Below are positions 12,691 through 26,800 of a DNA stretch of 64,000 bases, piece by piece. Source of the stretch: Himantopus leucocephalus (taxonomy: Eukaryota; Chordata; Aves; Charadriiformes; Recurvirostridae); the NCBI GenBank assembly GCA_003993805.1, contig RSEF01000002.1:91773024-91837023 (forward strand), in the 5' to 3' direction. Both the position numbers and the translations under genes were made by a program. The stretch's first letter is position 1, and the number at the start of each line of letters is the position of its first letter. Below the pieces are notes generated by a model. It was not told the DNA's origin, did no database searches, and worked only from the letters and a program-made list of their open reading frames with translations.

Positions 12691-14127
12691 CTCTACTGCC
12701 CGATCACACTTTGCTCCTAACATCTCCAGTGCAAAAGCATCAAGAGTGTCTCACCCAAACTTTGCAGAAATCCTGGTTCTTGACAGAAGTTCTCCCTTGA
12801 CACTGACTGTAATTCTTATTACTAGTTTGAACCTATGTTTGTCAGATACGGTCCTCTTAACATTTGCAAGCAGGGAAAACTAATGCACAGAACTACCTCA
12901 GCCTTGCAACAATCACTACACTGGAGTGCAAACAAGTTTTATAGTAAAATACAGCCATCATCCCTTTGTATCTTTTTTAGCTTGCAGACTGAATGGTATT
13001 TTTATTGACTGTGGATCTTACAATGGTCAAATGCTAATATTTTATAAAACACTCTTTTTTCACTGATCATTTCAGATTATTTTTGTAGGCTCAACTCGCT
13101 CATCTTTCTGCCTCTCACAATAACTGCTCTATTTCCCATCTGAAAGGGGGTCCTGATGCATAATTTGTAACGTGCTCCTCAGCTTTCGATGTGCTGCTGC
13201 TGTTGCCTTTATGCCTGCCTGTTCATAGTGTGACTGTGTAGCATTTTCATTCTTTGGGGAGAACTACCTAAGTTGTCCCATCCTAAGGTGATTTGATAAT
13301 TTTAGAAAACGTCAGTGCTGAAAGTTTTAGACCACTTTGATTACTATGGTTTTGATATTTATCCTTGAGTAGAGAGAAGATAGCAAACACAGGGAAAAGC
13401 ACCAGATATAACTATTACTGTGCGGTTAGCAATCCTGAGAAACTTTCCAGAAATGTTACCATCATTTGCGAAGTATTTTCTCTGGTAACCATGAGGTTCT
13501 CCCATATGCCTTCTCTTGTCCATTTTCTCCCAACTAATTTTCCATGTTTTTCTGTTCTGCTCCATGGGGAGACACTGTTCAGCAAGAAGCTGTGGTTAGT
13601 AAGGAAGCTGTGCATCTCTTACAACGCGCGTGTTTTCAGCAGCCTCCTCCCTAGACTTAGCAGCTGTCAATGACACAGAAATTTGAAAGTTGCCTGCACA
13701 TATGGCTATGATATAAAAGATTTCCTGTAAAGGGAACAAAATAAGAAAGAAAGCTGAATTTCCAGATGCTACTTTTAGATGAGATTCTGGTTGCAAGCAC
13801 ATATGCAGTCCATATAGTAATTAACTGTTCCAACACAGGAACCAGAACAATAGTGCAAAGTATGCTGCTGTTAAAATCAGCTAAAGGTTAAGAAGGCAAT
13901 GATTAAGCATTGAGAATCAGAAATACTCCTCAGATAGGCTATATTCAAGATAGAATCATTTTTAGTTTCTTTTTTTAAAAGAATAAAGCAGAGAGAAGCA
14001 AGTCAGAACTGCTGAGAATTACTTTGTCTTTGCTTTTAGAAAAATAAAAAGTAAATGCATGAAATTATAATAGCACACTATACTATTTAAAACAAATAAA
14101 CTGATTTCTACTCATCACTTGCTGAAG
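12691..14127. other. Non-coding stretch between CR1 and next exon candidate
   Basis: No gene is supported. A short plus-strand frame behind ttttttgtag at about 13089 (AQLAHLSASHNNC) is open for 24 codons but lacks a convincing donor. The open frames at 13359-13802 on both strands overlap each other and are probably chance. Confidence 0.45.
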
Positions 14128-14279
14128 CACTTGCAAAAATATCTGCAGAGAAGTCTCAAAATCTGGGAGATGCAATTGAAAATGACTGCATCAGTGATCT
14201 TCACGCGTGGGAGACACCCGTAACATTTGACACAGAGAAAGAAATTACAGTGTTCCTTTCTGGAAATGTTTCTCCTACA
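14128..14279 (+). CDS. Candidate coding exon, unidentified
   Basis: A frame of 50 codons, phase 1 to 0, starts behind an acceptor rich in pyrimidines (gatttctactcatcacttgctgaag). It is open to CCTACA followed by gtgaca and stops at 14307 if unspliced. Internal segments such as AEKSQNLGDAIENDCISDLH and TPVTFDTEKEITVFLSG are hydrophilic and balanced in composition. The 3' boundary is doubtful: the phase does not match the next candidate at 14691, which needs phase 2. Either an exon is missing or an internal donor (GC followed by gtggga near 14210) is used. Confidence 0.3.
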
Positions 14280-14584
14280 GTGACAGAGCTGACATTCTAC
14301 AAAGAATAACTAAAAATTCCATTTATGCAGTAGAAAGAATGGGCTCCATATTGCAAATGTCTCTATTTTTGTTTTCAGTTTAGCTATCATTTGTGAAAGT
14401 ACTGACTTTCATGAGTTATATTCTTACTTCTAGCTGGTTTTGTTATCTCAGATTAAACGTCTCAATTCCCTACAGGACAGAAAGGAAAATATTGAGGGTC
14501 AATTTCTGTAATTTCACTGGCTTTACCAGCGCTGCTTGAGTGAGTAACAGCAGGATGAACAAGAACAGAAGTGGTGGTTTTGGG

Positions 14585-14619
14585 TTTTTTTTTTGGGGTT
14601 TTTTTTTTTTTTTTTTTTT
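14585..14619 (+). repeat. Interrupted poly(T) tract
   Basis: Ten T, four G, then 21 T. This is a simple sequence tract about 70 bases before the candidate exon at 14691. It might act as part of an extended pyrimidine region, but no specific role can be assigned. Confidence 0.85.
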
Positions 14620-14690
14620 AGGGAGATTAGAACACATTTAAATTAAGATTTAGTTAAAATGAAAAGTGTTTTATCTTTCCCATCCTACAG

Positions 14691-14822
14691 TATCTCACAG
14701 GTGCAAGGGAGAGCTCTGTGTCACTACCTGACAGTCCCTTCACTGGTGGAAGCTGCCAGAGGCATTCTGAATAGACGTTACTTGGGCTGTGTACACAAAA
14801 CTAAATTTGGACTTTTACAGAG
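14691..14822 (+). CDS. Candidate coding exon, unidentified (one of the best)
   Basis: A 132-base block has excellent splice sites: acceptor tttcccatcctacag and donor ACAGAG followed by gtaagt. It is open for 43 full codons in one frame only, phase 2 to 2. It is richer in GC than its flanks. The peptide contains QVQGRALCHYLTVPSLVEAA and GILNRRYLGCVHKTKFG, which look like a folded helical domain. The two other frames contain stops within the block, which favours a real coding exon. I do not recognise the family and cannot link it firmly to neighbours. Confidence 0.45.
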
Positions 14823-17800
14823 GTAAGTGTTCAGAGCTTGAGGAAGAGAGAGAGTGTTTTATGAAAGTATAATGTTTTAATTTCTCCAGGTTATTATGTA
14901 TTGTCATTCTCTTTTGCTTATTGTTTTCACACTCTGTAATAATGGGAAGAGCTGTCATAGAAGAACTGTGGGAAACTAATTGGGAATCACTCAGAGTTTG
15001 ATTAATTAGGTATAATTTACTTTTTGACATTTTTGAAAGTAACAAATGCTTTCCTACAAAAGTAAAGTTGCTGAGTTTCATTTTATGAATTGAGTTTTCT
15101 TCTGAACATAAATGTTCCAATTCCCTTATTTTTATCTTGTATAAAGTCACAATAAACTGTGTATAATCTCTGAGCCACATCCACTGCTACATTATATCAA
15201 TTTAATGCTGGTATAATTCAGTGAAATAAAGAGAAAACATCTACTGACTTAAACATACAAAACTGGTTATACATTGTTAAATTAGTCCTGTAATATAATC
15301 CCCATATATTTTGATTCCAGTGCTTGAAAAATATGTTGTGTAAAGTGAATAAAGAAATTAATATAATTTGCTGTTATTTTATAGGCTTAAAATATAAAAA
15401 TATGCTAAATTCTGTGCTTATTTTTAATAGGTTCATATACTTGAAAAACATACATCTAAGAGACAAAACTCAAAATGCCATTTGCAATATATATCCTAAA
15501 AATGAGCTAAATTATTTCATTGTGGTTAATTTAGATCCCAGCCTGAACTCCTTTCAGGAGAGTTGATTCTATGTGCTCAAACTGGTTTTGCATTAAGTAC
15601 AAAGCATTCAAGCTATAGGCCTTAAAGAAATGATAGGATGAGATACCTTTGTTCCAGTAAAGTTCTTTTTCAGTGACAGAAGTGAATTTTTCCCGCGATT
15701 CTACATTATGGTCACATAAAAACTACACTAATGTAAAAAAAAAGCCCTTTTTTTTTTCTCCAGCTAGCTTAGTATTGTTTACTTTATGGTTGATCTATTT
15801 TTATCAAAGTCATAATGTAAATATCTGTGAATTCTGTGGTTTTGTGTGTTCAACATTTCTGGCTTTACCAGTGAACCACACATTCCTTGTTTTGGGTATC
15901 CAAGGATGTCAAGATTGTAATTAACTTGTCAAATTCTCAGAGAGTATAAAACTTGGCCTTTACCCAGTTTTTGACTTACAGATGTGTGCACTGACAGTGA
16001 ACGTTCGACATGTGTATGAGGAAGTGTTTGGGAACTGACATATTTCAATTTTTTAAGAGAAGTGGAAATTGATATTATTGGGATTTTTCAAACTCAGCAC
16101 AGGGCTGTGTTGCCTTGCACTGAAGTCAATGCATTTAGAAATGCATGTATCAGACCTCTAAATGTGACTGATATTTAAGAATGAATTTCTTTGATTTTTA
16201 ATGTATGCATAGGGAGAAAATCCATATGAACAAATTTAGACCTGGCTTAAAAAGGGAGAATTTGATTAAAGTTAGTATTTTCATGAATAGCAGATACAGT
16301 AAATATAAGAAGTCAGGCAGAAGATGAAACATCTGACTAAGAAACTGGCCAGCCCACCTGGTGTTGCATATGCCTCACTTTTCAGGTGCCGCAATTAAAC
16401 TGCTCACAGAAGTCTGCTTCTCAGATGGCAAATTGTTCCTAAGAAAGGAAAAAAAGAAACAGAAGAAATATTGAAAATCTTTCCTGGTTACAAAAACATC
16501 TGTGCCTGTGTCATCAATTTACAACCACAAGGCAGACATTCAAAATTTGAAATGCTGAAAAACAGCAGCCCCTTGTTTTGCTGCTACAAGTTACCACGGA
16601 AATAAGCAGGGGTGAAGGTTTATGTCTGCTCGACAGTACCAGCTTGTATGCACGCTCTTGTGACACACAACGAGCACAGTAACACTCAATGGGAAACAAC
16701 AAATGAGAGATCAGTGGGCCTACTCACGGTGTTTGGTGCTATTCAGTATCAGTAAGGGCAGGAAAACCTATTTCTACCTTGAAAATAAAAAAGAAAAACT
16801 GCAATTGCTTTGAAGCAGTTTTACACTTCACATATCAGTCTAATGAACAGGGGTTTTTTTGCATTTCACTACAGTGGCACAGTCTTGGTTTAGGAAGGTA
16901 GCTTCATTATTTTGATATTTGAAACATCATAAGCAAGGCTCTCTCCCACGTAACACATTTTTCAGACTATTACTGCATTTAGTCTACTTTTCTACGGGTA
17001 AACCCCAGGAAGATGATAATTCTGAGAAAAAACAAATACAACAATATCAGAATGTGAAAGCTCTAATGTTTACTGTTGTCTTTCCTAAACTAAATCGTGT
17101 ATCCAAATATGGGTACATCATACTTGTGACAAAATTTGTAATGTGAAAATGATATTACACAAGAACAACTCATCCTTGTTATAATCACAGAACACCATAC
17201 ATCAGAGGCATTTAATTTGTATTGCTACAGCTTGTCAGGGATAAAAATGGTTCTGAGAACTCTCTTAAGAGCTTATGGTAAAAATAAATAAATGTCATGA
17301 TTACTGAGTTACAAAAACAAGCCTATTTCTTCAGAATTATACAAAAAACCCTACACAGATTATTACTTTCTTTGGAAAATAGATATGGGGAATATAATAC
17401 ATAACCCTTCATCCTTGTTAAACCTGACAATTACTGTCACTGGCTCATATATGGATCTTCTCCTTTTGTCAGCCTTACATTTCACAGCTTTTTGATGCAC
17501 TGCTCAGAAACATTTTAATAAAGCTTCGGTATGTGTGTGTTGAATTTTAAGCAAAATTACTGTTCATGAGAAATAGACAGGGAGGGGAATCTTCCCCGAC
17601 AGAGGACTGCCAGAGAAGATCAAATCTCCAGTATTTTATCTTCATCAGTGGCCTGTGTTCAAGGTTCTGATGATAACGATGGTGCTTTAAAAAAGCAATT
17701 ACTAAACATGCAGGTGCTCCGTTAGAAGAGGAGGAAGAGTACTGCCCTCTCTTTCACAGTCACTACTTACCGGTGGTGTAATTTTGCTACTTAAATTGTT

Positions 17801-20800
17801 CTCTCAGTCTGTAGCTAACAGTTTCTGGATGGCCTCTGCCTGCCATCATTTTATCCTAGTTGTTACTAGTCAGCCAACTAGCTACAATAGGTGGGTAGTG
17901 GATTTGTCATTTAAAGCTTTCATGACTGTCCTTGAATATTTCTTTCATTTCCCCACACAAACCTCCCTCTCTCAAAAGGCAATAGGAGCACAGACACTAA
18001 AGTATCGTGCGCAAGCATAAAGTCAGCGTTCCCTCAATGACACCAGCCCAGTGCTCTACAAAGATACGGCGGTTAGCCAAAATGCCGTCGTACCTTCTGT
18101 AACGTCTATCAGGGATCCTCCTCTTATGCTGCTGTTATATCACCTCCTACTAATGTCATCGTGCCATAGAATGTGTCTTGTTCTGCAATCGCTGCAGAAG
18201 CAGCACAGTGATGAGCAACTGCCATTCCTTCTGCTCTTTGGCTGTTACTTGTTCCTCTAAGGCAATTCCTAGTGGCTAGAGTATCTCCTGAATGCCCCGA
18301 GCTACCCACCTGAGTTTTACAGCAAAAAGGAAAGCTCTCCAATTTTGTGTAACAGGCAGAAAATGGGATACCCACACCCCATTCTTGCAATCCTCCTCTT
18401 TACTCCTTCTTAGAGTCATGATCCGGCAGCACCCTACCAGTTCCGTATTGATGATAAATCCCATCAGGGCACTTCTCAGTCCTGCAGCTACCATGCCTTT
18501 TCCAAGAGACATCCTCTCCTCTCAGCTGCTGGCCATCTGTCAGCTAGCGGCACCCAGTAACATTGCTGCTCAAAGCTTAACATCTGTTGCGGGGTGAAAC
18601 GTATAATGCTATTGGGAGACTGTTCACCATTTTGTCCAAAGATATTTTTCCTATTTAAGAATGGGAGGTGTGCCCTTTCAGAAAGGTGCAAGTGCTGCTT
18701 GCTTTTGTGGCTGGAGATTTTGAATGTACCAGCGGCCACTCAGAGCTACAGACCGCAAAAAAATAATGCTACCAGTTGCTAGAGGCACTGTATAGGCTGA
18801 CTTTGAAACAATGCAATGCAATATTTTACTGCAAATACGGCCTACCTGGTACAATATAACTTTTCCTTAAAGGCAAAATGAATACTTCAAGAAATTAATC
18901 ATCTTTGCTTTAGTCTCCTGAATTGGCAGCTTTTGACTGTGCTCTGTAACGTTAATTCAAAATAGGCTGTGAGGGGCTGCTTCTCTTTAGGAAGCACTGG
19001 ATTGCTCTCATCTTCCAAACAACTTCTGAGTTTTAATCTGCAGCTAAGCGCTCAGGTCATTCTCCTCTTAACTTTACAGATCCCTTTTAATCCATTTTGA
19101 ATTTCCATTGCTTAAGGTCTTGCTTCTCTTCCCAAAGAAATTCACCAATTTTCCTTGTGATTTTGAAGTCTGCCCTGAATATTAACAGCAGGTTTATTAG
19201 GTTTGGATCTACACTGCTGTCATACTTACATTACCAATAGCAGTTAAATTTTCATTTGCTCTATTGTATTTTGCTGATGAAACAACAGGTTTCATATTCT
19301 GGCAAATTAATATCACTTCTTTCTGTATCCCAACAGCGTTACACCCTTTAGACACCTTGTTTGTCTTCCCCTACTAATTCAGCCTCTGAATGTGGTCATT
19401 AGCAAGGGGAAATTTGACAGTTTCCATGTTCTCCCTAGGGATAGCAGAATTGCAAACACTGGTCGAAATGCATAATTCCGTTCTGAGTTTTAATACTGGG
19501 GTTTTGTTTCTGGGGTTTTGGTGTTTGGAGGTTTTTTTTTTTTTGCACTCCTTGATCTTCAGCAGTCTGCAGCAATTCCATCAGACTAAGGAGATACACA
19601 ATCAGAAGCGCCTGCCTTGCCAGGAATCCAAAAGAGACTGCATTCTTTAACAGCCAGCTTTCAATATCCTTCATTTTTTTCTCCTGTTCGGTACTACTGC
19701 TTACAAGCGCTGTTAATGATCCTGGAAAAATTGCCAGATTTTGCTGCCCATTCAAGGGTGAGGCTTTGCTCCACTGAAACCCTTTTATTAAATCAAGCTT
19801 TTATTTGCCACAGAAGCTAAATCAGCCTGAATGTTGTGCTTTGTAATTGTTTCTTGTGTACACAGTTTGCTCTGAAGAAGCTCAACCGACTCTTAGAGGA
19901 AAAGCGCTCATTTCCATGCTTGCATAATGAATATATCTTATTAATAACAACAAAAACACACATTCAAAGTGACGACCAAAACCATCATTTGACAGTGTAA
20001 AGTGTGTTAGTACTGGTGTCTTCACAGAAAGGTGGTTAGATCCCTGCACTCACTCCTTTCTTACCTGTACTTAAGATTGCTGAGCGATGTTGAATTTGAC
20101 GCGAGTTTTATGATGTCAGTTTAGGAACTGAGCTATTGGATTGATTTTAGTAGGTTAAAAACCATATAGCCATTAGCAGACACTACTAATCTGTTCTATC
20201 ACCCTGTGGTCAACAGGGAGTAGAAACAAAGAGGAGAAAAAAGTTGTATCTGAAAAACTTTTTCAGCTGGGCTTATACTGTAAGCTTGTATAATATAATA
20301 GTAATACTGGCTGATGTGTCTGTAACACTAACATCCCCGTATGCCAAAACCTGAAAGAAATCCAGTGAATTTAATATCTGCTGGTTTTAGGGTATCCAGA
20401 TGATACAGGGCTGGGCACACAATGTTGTTCTATCAAACAGGTATTTATCTAAATTCAGCTGAACTGATGCCTGACTTTCAGCTTCCCCCTGCAAGGAAGA
20501 CAGCAGTACGAACAGGTAGGATACTGTCCACCAGTCATCCGTATCAGGGATGAACTGACAATGTTCTCAGCCCTTTATGTAAGATCCCAAATTGAATTTG
20601 ATCATGAAAAAATATTAAAATCTTCCTGATCAAACTTGACTCAGAGATTCAGGGAACCTTACCTTTCTAAATTCAGCCACACAAAAATTACACCATGTGT
20701 CCTCTTGCAGTCATCTCCTTCTAAATCTAACTCTCATGCTGGATTCTGGTCCTTACTTTCCCTATAGCAGACTGTTTGGATTGCTGAAGAGTATTTTAGC

Positions 20801-23800
20801 TGGATCAAACCCTTTCTTTTTTTTTTTTTAAGCAATAGTTATTATCTTATATCTATGTGGTATTTGGCAGTCTTTCAACATGATACCCAGTTGGGCAGAA
20901 ATCTGAGGGTCCCGTGGGTGTATATGCTCACACTGAAACAGTATGGATAGATTTTAACTGTGCCTACACTGTGAAAAGCAAACAGGCTAGCAAGTGGTTA
21001 GCTATGGAAACTTAAAAAGATATGACTTCATACTAAATATTAACTAAGATGAATTAATGTTTCTACAAAAAGCTCTGGAGACAATGTGCTCTCTTTAAAA
21101 TGGTGAGTCAGACAATTAGGTTCACACTAAGTCTTTTTTAAAAAAACCCAACTTTTCTCCATTAGAGATATGTTCAAGGAACCAAAGTATGTAAATTGCA
21201 GGCTGCATTTAAGCAGTGCAAATACCTACCCCTTAACACTGATAAAAGTTTTCTTAAAACGCTTGTTACTGTTCTCTTTTTTTCTCACTTGGATGACCAC
21301 TTTATTAAACAATCATTTCATCCTCACTTTCAAAATCCTCACCTGCAAAAGGAAGAGGATATTTTAAACTAAACCAAATGTCTTTGGGAGCTAGAATAAA
21401 AAAGGTTTGGGGGTGGGGGGATACACATCTGCTGGGTAATTCTCCCTACCTGCTATCCACATCTGACATTTATTAGAGCCTTCAAGCCACCTGTGCAAAA
21501 AAACTGCAGTGGTTCCTCTGTGCTTGTGGCTGGCTTTCAATCAGTCCTATAAGCTTTTATTCCTGAACTGAATCAATACAGAGAGTGTTATTTTCAAAGG
21601 GCCCAAGTCATCTGTACTCTATTTGCGTTTAGAACATTATTTCAGCTTCCTTCCCACAGAGCAAATATCACCAGCAGCAAGACCACATCTTTTCATATCT
21701 ATACAGGGAAAAGGACAGTTTAGCACTTTTGGCAAAGACATAAAGATATCATTGGCTTAACAATTTGAAGATTTTTTTTTAATCTGCCTGAAAAAAAAAA
21801 CCCAAAAGAAAGAAGATGGGACTCGTGCTCTTTGAATTTATATAATGTTAGCCACTTCAGAACAGGCTGCATGGTAACCCTTCAGAAGGATGGATTCTGT
21901 GAAATAACATAAGAAATACATTGGCTTTCAAAAATGAACAAAACTCCCTTACTATAAGCTCAAATTAGCTCAATACAGAAACAGATAATAAAGCACAATA
22001 ACTAGCATCTAGTGTTTTCACTAATTCTAAATATGTGGATGTCTAGACATTAGCGAATGGCAGAAACCATTTTTATTGAAGTATTTGTCCAAATTTCTCA
22101 GATAATTTTAATGTGACTGCCCTTTTTTAATAACTGATTATGCACTTAGATGTTATTAGCATGGACATGTATCTAAGGTGGATTTTGAAACTGATGATAA
22201 TCAGAAGATAACTAGTGAACATGCATTTTATTACATTGCTGAGAATCTCACCCCACATAAGAAAACCTGCAAACAAATTTCACCAATTTTCACTGATACT
22301 ATAATCTGTGGGGATTATTTACTGCATCAGACATAACTCATATAGTAATGTATAACAAAAGCATAACTCTGCTGACAAAGCAGAGACTTCATATAAGCAA
22401 AAATCTTTGGATCATACTGTTTTTGTTATTAAATTGGATGATTTTTCTAAGTTGTCATCACAGCATTTAGTCTGATTACCGCACTTTCAGTACCGTGAAT
22501 GAGAATTGAATTGGTACGGCATTTTCTGTTACTTTGCGAGGGTAACTTTTAATGTGCTTTCTTAGCCCAAATAACATTGATTTGGATTAGTGAAGACTGA
22601 GGATGAATGAAAATGAGGTAGAAGTAGAAAAAAAATTGTAGGACTCAGCACTTCATATTAATACATAGACTTCACTTGAAAATTCCATTACATACAGTTT
22701 AATAATTGTCTTAAATGAGGTGCTTTGAATTGAAGGTGGAAAGTACAAAGGCTTTTCACAGTCACCATCACTTTAATTTTCAGATCACCACATATATATC
22801 CCATAATACCTTACTTTAGATAAAGAAGTGAATATATCTGTGGTACTGGGAGTACTAGAGCAGAGGTACAGGAATCCTGTGCAGAAGTCACACAAGTATG
22901 GGAATTAAGAAGTCTTGGTCTGAGGGAGATACCCCAGATCCATCCAGCAGCTAATGCACACAGCAAATGACAGTGACATTCTGGGAAGTGCTAGAATTGC
23001 ACATAATCATTTTCTATTCAGTCTGAGCAACATACATGTTAATTTTCCCTAAGTCTGTTAAAGAGAAGTGTTGCAAGATTTAAGACCAACAGAACTGGGT
23101 TCCAGACAAGACAGCATGTATTTTGAACTGTCCAGTCCTGCATTTTAATCTGACAACAGTTCATTTTATACTACTGCTTATTCTACACTAATTTTTAACA
23201 TAGAAGTAATTCTCCTAGATTTAAGTGCTGACATTACAATACTGGAGATCTCCTGTGTTGAGTTTAAATTCTACAATACATCTTAAAGACAGAAAATAAG
23301 TGAAAAAGGTGGTGAAACTGTACATGTGTTCTGGCTGTGGCACAGAAAAGTGTTTAATACTTCTGTCATAAATCTAGCAACAGGAAGATCTTCTGCAGAG
23401 GGGTACCCACTAACCCCTGTTTATGCTTCCTTACATTGCAAGGGCAAATGAGAAGCTCAGTTTTAGAGTAAAAGTCTAAGAAACTAAGGGAATAATTTCA
23501 TCATTGTTACTGGATTAAACACAATATATAACACATTTCAGAACTTAAATTAGCTGAAAGCCAATTCTTCCAACGTTTGTTTGTGTATATTACACAAACA
23601 AAACCTAGATAAATGTTAGGAAAAACTAAATCTCCTGGTAAGTTTTTGTGGTCTACTGGCTTTTCAGAATTATAAGACTCACAATGGCAAATTAACCTCT
23701 TAATTGCTTTGTTCTAAGAGTATAATTAATTTTCTTTCATGTGTGGAATGTATGACTTGCTTGAGCTTGTAGTGAATATATATTTCTTAATCGGTTTAAC

Positions 23801-26800
23801 ATTGCCAAAACCTAAGAAAACATACAGCAGCCTGAAGAGTCATACAACAGAAATCTTCCTGCTCCATTTCTTTATCAGACATATATCAATTATTTATCAG
23901 GCAGAAGGTGCAATATCATTTAGGGCTGTTGAATCTATGGAAAACTGCAGCTGACATTTCTGGAACAGAATGGTATTGTAAGAGCTTCCTGGTATTCATT
24001 TATCAAAGGTGAGTCGCCAAGTAACCTCCCAGTTAACACAAAGAAGGCCACTTTGGACAAATGAGGTACCACATTTCTGCCAGCCTGCAGAAAATGTGCC
24101 CCAAGATGTGAATACTAGGCTAACACTCAAAAATCCATAAGTATCAGATTAATTCTAAAAATAAAAGAATGTCAGTGCTACAGTTATGGCTGTATATTTT
24201 CTGGTCTCTTAATGATAAGCCTTTCACCCCCAAGATTTTAGCTTTAATCAGTTGAATGCTAAGATGACTTCTGTTAATCTGAAGTGGTACAGTCAGCCTC
24301 TCTCCAACATGATCTTTTTATTTCACAGGGCAAACGCCTGTTCTGATGTTCCCTGTGGTCTGAGAAAATTCTCTCACTGTGCATCTCTGAGACACACAAA
24401 ATGCAAGGCAAGGCCAAACTTGTTTCAGTGGGCTCAGCTGGACTGAGGTTGCAAACATTAGCCCAAATACTCTGCTTTTAACTTGGTGAGGTTAAGAGCA
24501 CCCTCCCCTCCCACACTCCGCACCCACTGAGCAGAGTTGTAGGATGGCAGGTATCAGCAGTACAAGTTAAATGGGCACATCCTGCTCTCACCTGGTCTCA
24601 TGCACATGGAAATCAATTGCACTGGAAACGGTAAGAGTTTTTTTCAGATTCAACACTTGAAAACAGAATTTGTGCATGTACTTTATATACTTGCAGTTAC
24701 AAGGAGCGTTCAGTATTTAGCAGGAAGATACGTTTCAGCCTGTGAAAAATCCAAGATTAACAATTTGGTTTGCCTGAGAATCTACCTGGACAAAGGGAGA
24801 TGGCCAGAAACCATAGCCTATGCCAGGTTTCCATCAATTGCATGAACTTTCGGAGGCAGAAAACAAGCATGGTCCAGCTAAAACATTCCTTTGTGACTGA
24901 ATTAGCCTCTAGCAGCCCTAAGACTAAGTATCCATGGGGACTGAGTTTAGGGCTGCATGACTGAGGATTAAGGCTAAAGCAGAGTTCTGACCCACCCCAC
25001 CATAAGCAAGCTAAGAGAGGCCCTCCTTCTTCATCTCTATTTGCTCAGGTAAGCTTACCTGCCCCTGAGGAGCCCTGCTGAACACTACAGCTACGTTGTT
25101 CACTTGCCTGGGTAAATAAATTAGGGTGTGGGAGGATTCCTGCAGTTTGGTGCAGAGAAGTGGACATTTTGGGTTCCATTAACCAGCTCCCTCTCCAGCT
25201 GGTATAGCATGCCATTGCCAAAGCACCAACAGACACAGAAGAAATAACAGTGGGCCTCACACGTTGGTCATTACACTGGAAAGTCTATCAAATGGATGAG
25301 GTTTAAATGTGAGAGATATTACATCATGTTAGGCTCCATCTGCTCTAGAAGAAATGCTAACCACTTGCCTTGAAGAATTTAATAAAATGGCACAGGACTA
25401 GCTTCTACTGATATTGAAGCCAGCCCAAGCAGATGTTGTAGAGCTATGCAGAGAGTGTGCAGAAAAGCTCTGGTTGCCAGCCTTGGGACAGGAATTGGAC
25501 AAACCAGTAAGGGCTGGCTACCTAGTATAATAGGAGAAATCTGTTACCATATGTTATAAGCAGCTGAAGGCTATATATTGATATAAGTTGAAATTTTTGT
25601 TCCAACTGTTGATACAGCAGAGAGTGTGCATTAAAATTACGGAATGTGTGGTCATATTACATATGACCATATGATTATAGTTTATCTTTCTTGGCATCTT
25701 TTCTTTTGTATTGTGGATACAAAAATACTTTGTTGTGAGGGCAGATTCAGCATGCTATTACACATTTTAAGTCCCTGTTTAAAAATCAAGTGTTAGAAGT
25801 ACTAGCAGAAGGAACCACACTGTTAGTAAGACACCGAGGTACTGAGCATGCTGCATTACTGCTGTGGCATATGTTTACACAACCAAGGCCTGTTGAGTAC
25901 TTTCTGGGAATTGCCACAATACTATTTCAGTATTTATTCTATTTGAGGTATGATACCAAGAGGACTTTTTCTTTTCTCATGGCATTCTAGACCCAGCTAG
26001 CAGTAACTGCTAATTGAGACAGTCTGGACTATCCCTATAGCAATTGTCCCCTACACACTTACTGTTCCTTAACATACAAAATTTTATTTTCTACCACTAT
26101 TAATGCACTCCTATTTAGCTCAGTGGAGCCATATAAATGCATGAGCTGATCTCAACCATTAGAACTGAAATTGCGAGTTATTTAAGAATGTCACGGAAAT
26201 TGTGGGGCTTTTTTTAAGTGTGTGTATGTATATATATGCACACTTAATAAAATTTGTGTTAGTACAGTACATTGCATAAAGAAATGAAGGAGCAGAATAA
26301 ATACCTAATCCTCCCCTCAAGTTTCCCTCAACCAAGTAGTACCAAAAGCACCCTCCTGTTATAATGGCACAGCTGGCTCCCAGATAACAATGGAAACAAT
26401 ACACTGCAATAGCAAATATGAGGTTTGTAGAGCAGACTACTATCAGAAAGCAGCAAATGTATGACTGCTGCTTAAGAGAAGGCAAGTCAGGAGCTAAGGG
26501 GCACCTCAGAGCCTGTATGGCACAAGCCTCACCAGCTTAGCCTTGTCCCACCCCTCACAGTATGGTAAGCAAAACACACCTAGAAAAATCAGCCATGTTG
26601 AAACACAAGCTTGGATTATAAGAAAATACCTCAGGGATGAAGTCAGTGTGAGATCAAGCCTGGAAATCAAAAGAGAGATCAAGGTTGGGTCCAGCAATCA
26701 GACAGGGCTACAGGGGCCAGCTGAGGTCAAAGCAGCAAGTCAATACCCAAGATCAAGGTGCTCCATAGCCAGGCAGGGGCTGCGGCTGAACTGGAACTCA

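Noticed and set aside
12448..12883. Three overlapping plus-strand open frames
   Set aside because: They lie on the antisense side of a CR1 fragment and are translated repeat.
15674..16038. Short plus-strand blocks behind good acceptors (15674-15732 and 15982-16038), the second ending in a stop
   Set aside because: Nineteen and eighteen codons only, with no link to a supported upstream exon.
17603..17890. Two adjacent exon-like blocks (17603-17713 and 17760-17890), each open with splice-like ends
   Set aside because: They would be separated by a 46-base intron, too short for a vertebrate. Starting the second at 17808 gives a 94-base intron, but the first block still needs a weak gtgctc donor.
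20391..20515. Two small phase-compatible blocks (20391-20440 and 20482-20515)
   Set aside because: The implied intron is 41 bases, so both cannot be exons. They show that short splice-bounded frames arise by chance here.
26159..26485. 108-codon hydrophobic minus-strand frame resembling a membrane protein
   Set aside because: No clear acceptor, donor or family. Part of it overlaps a TG/TA microsatellite.
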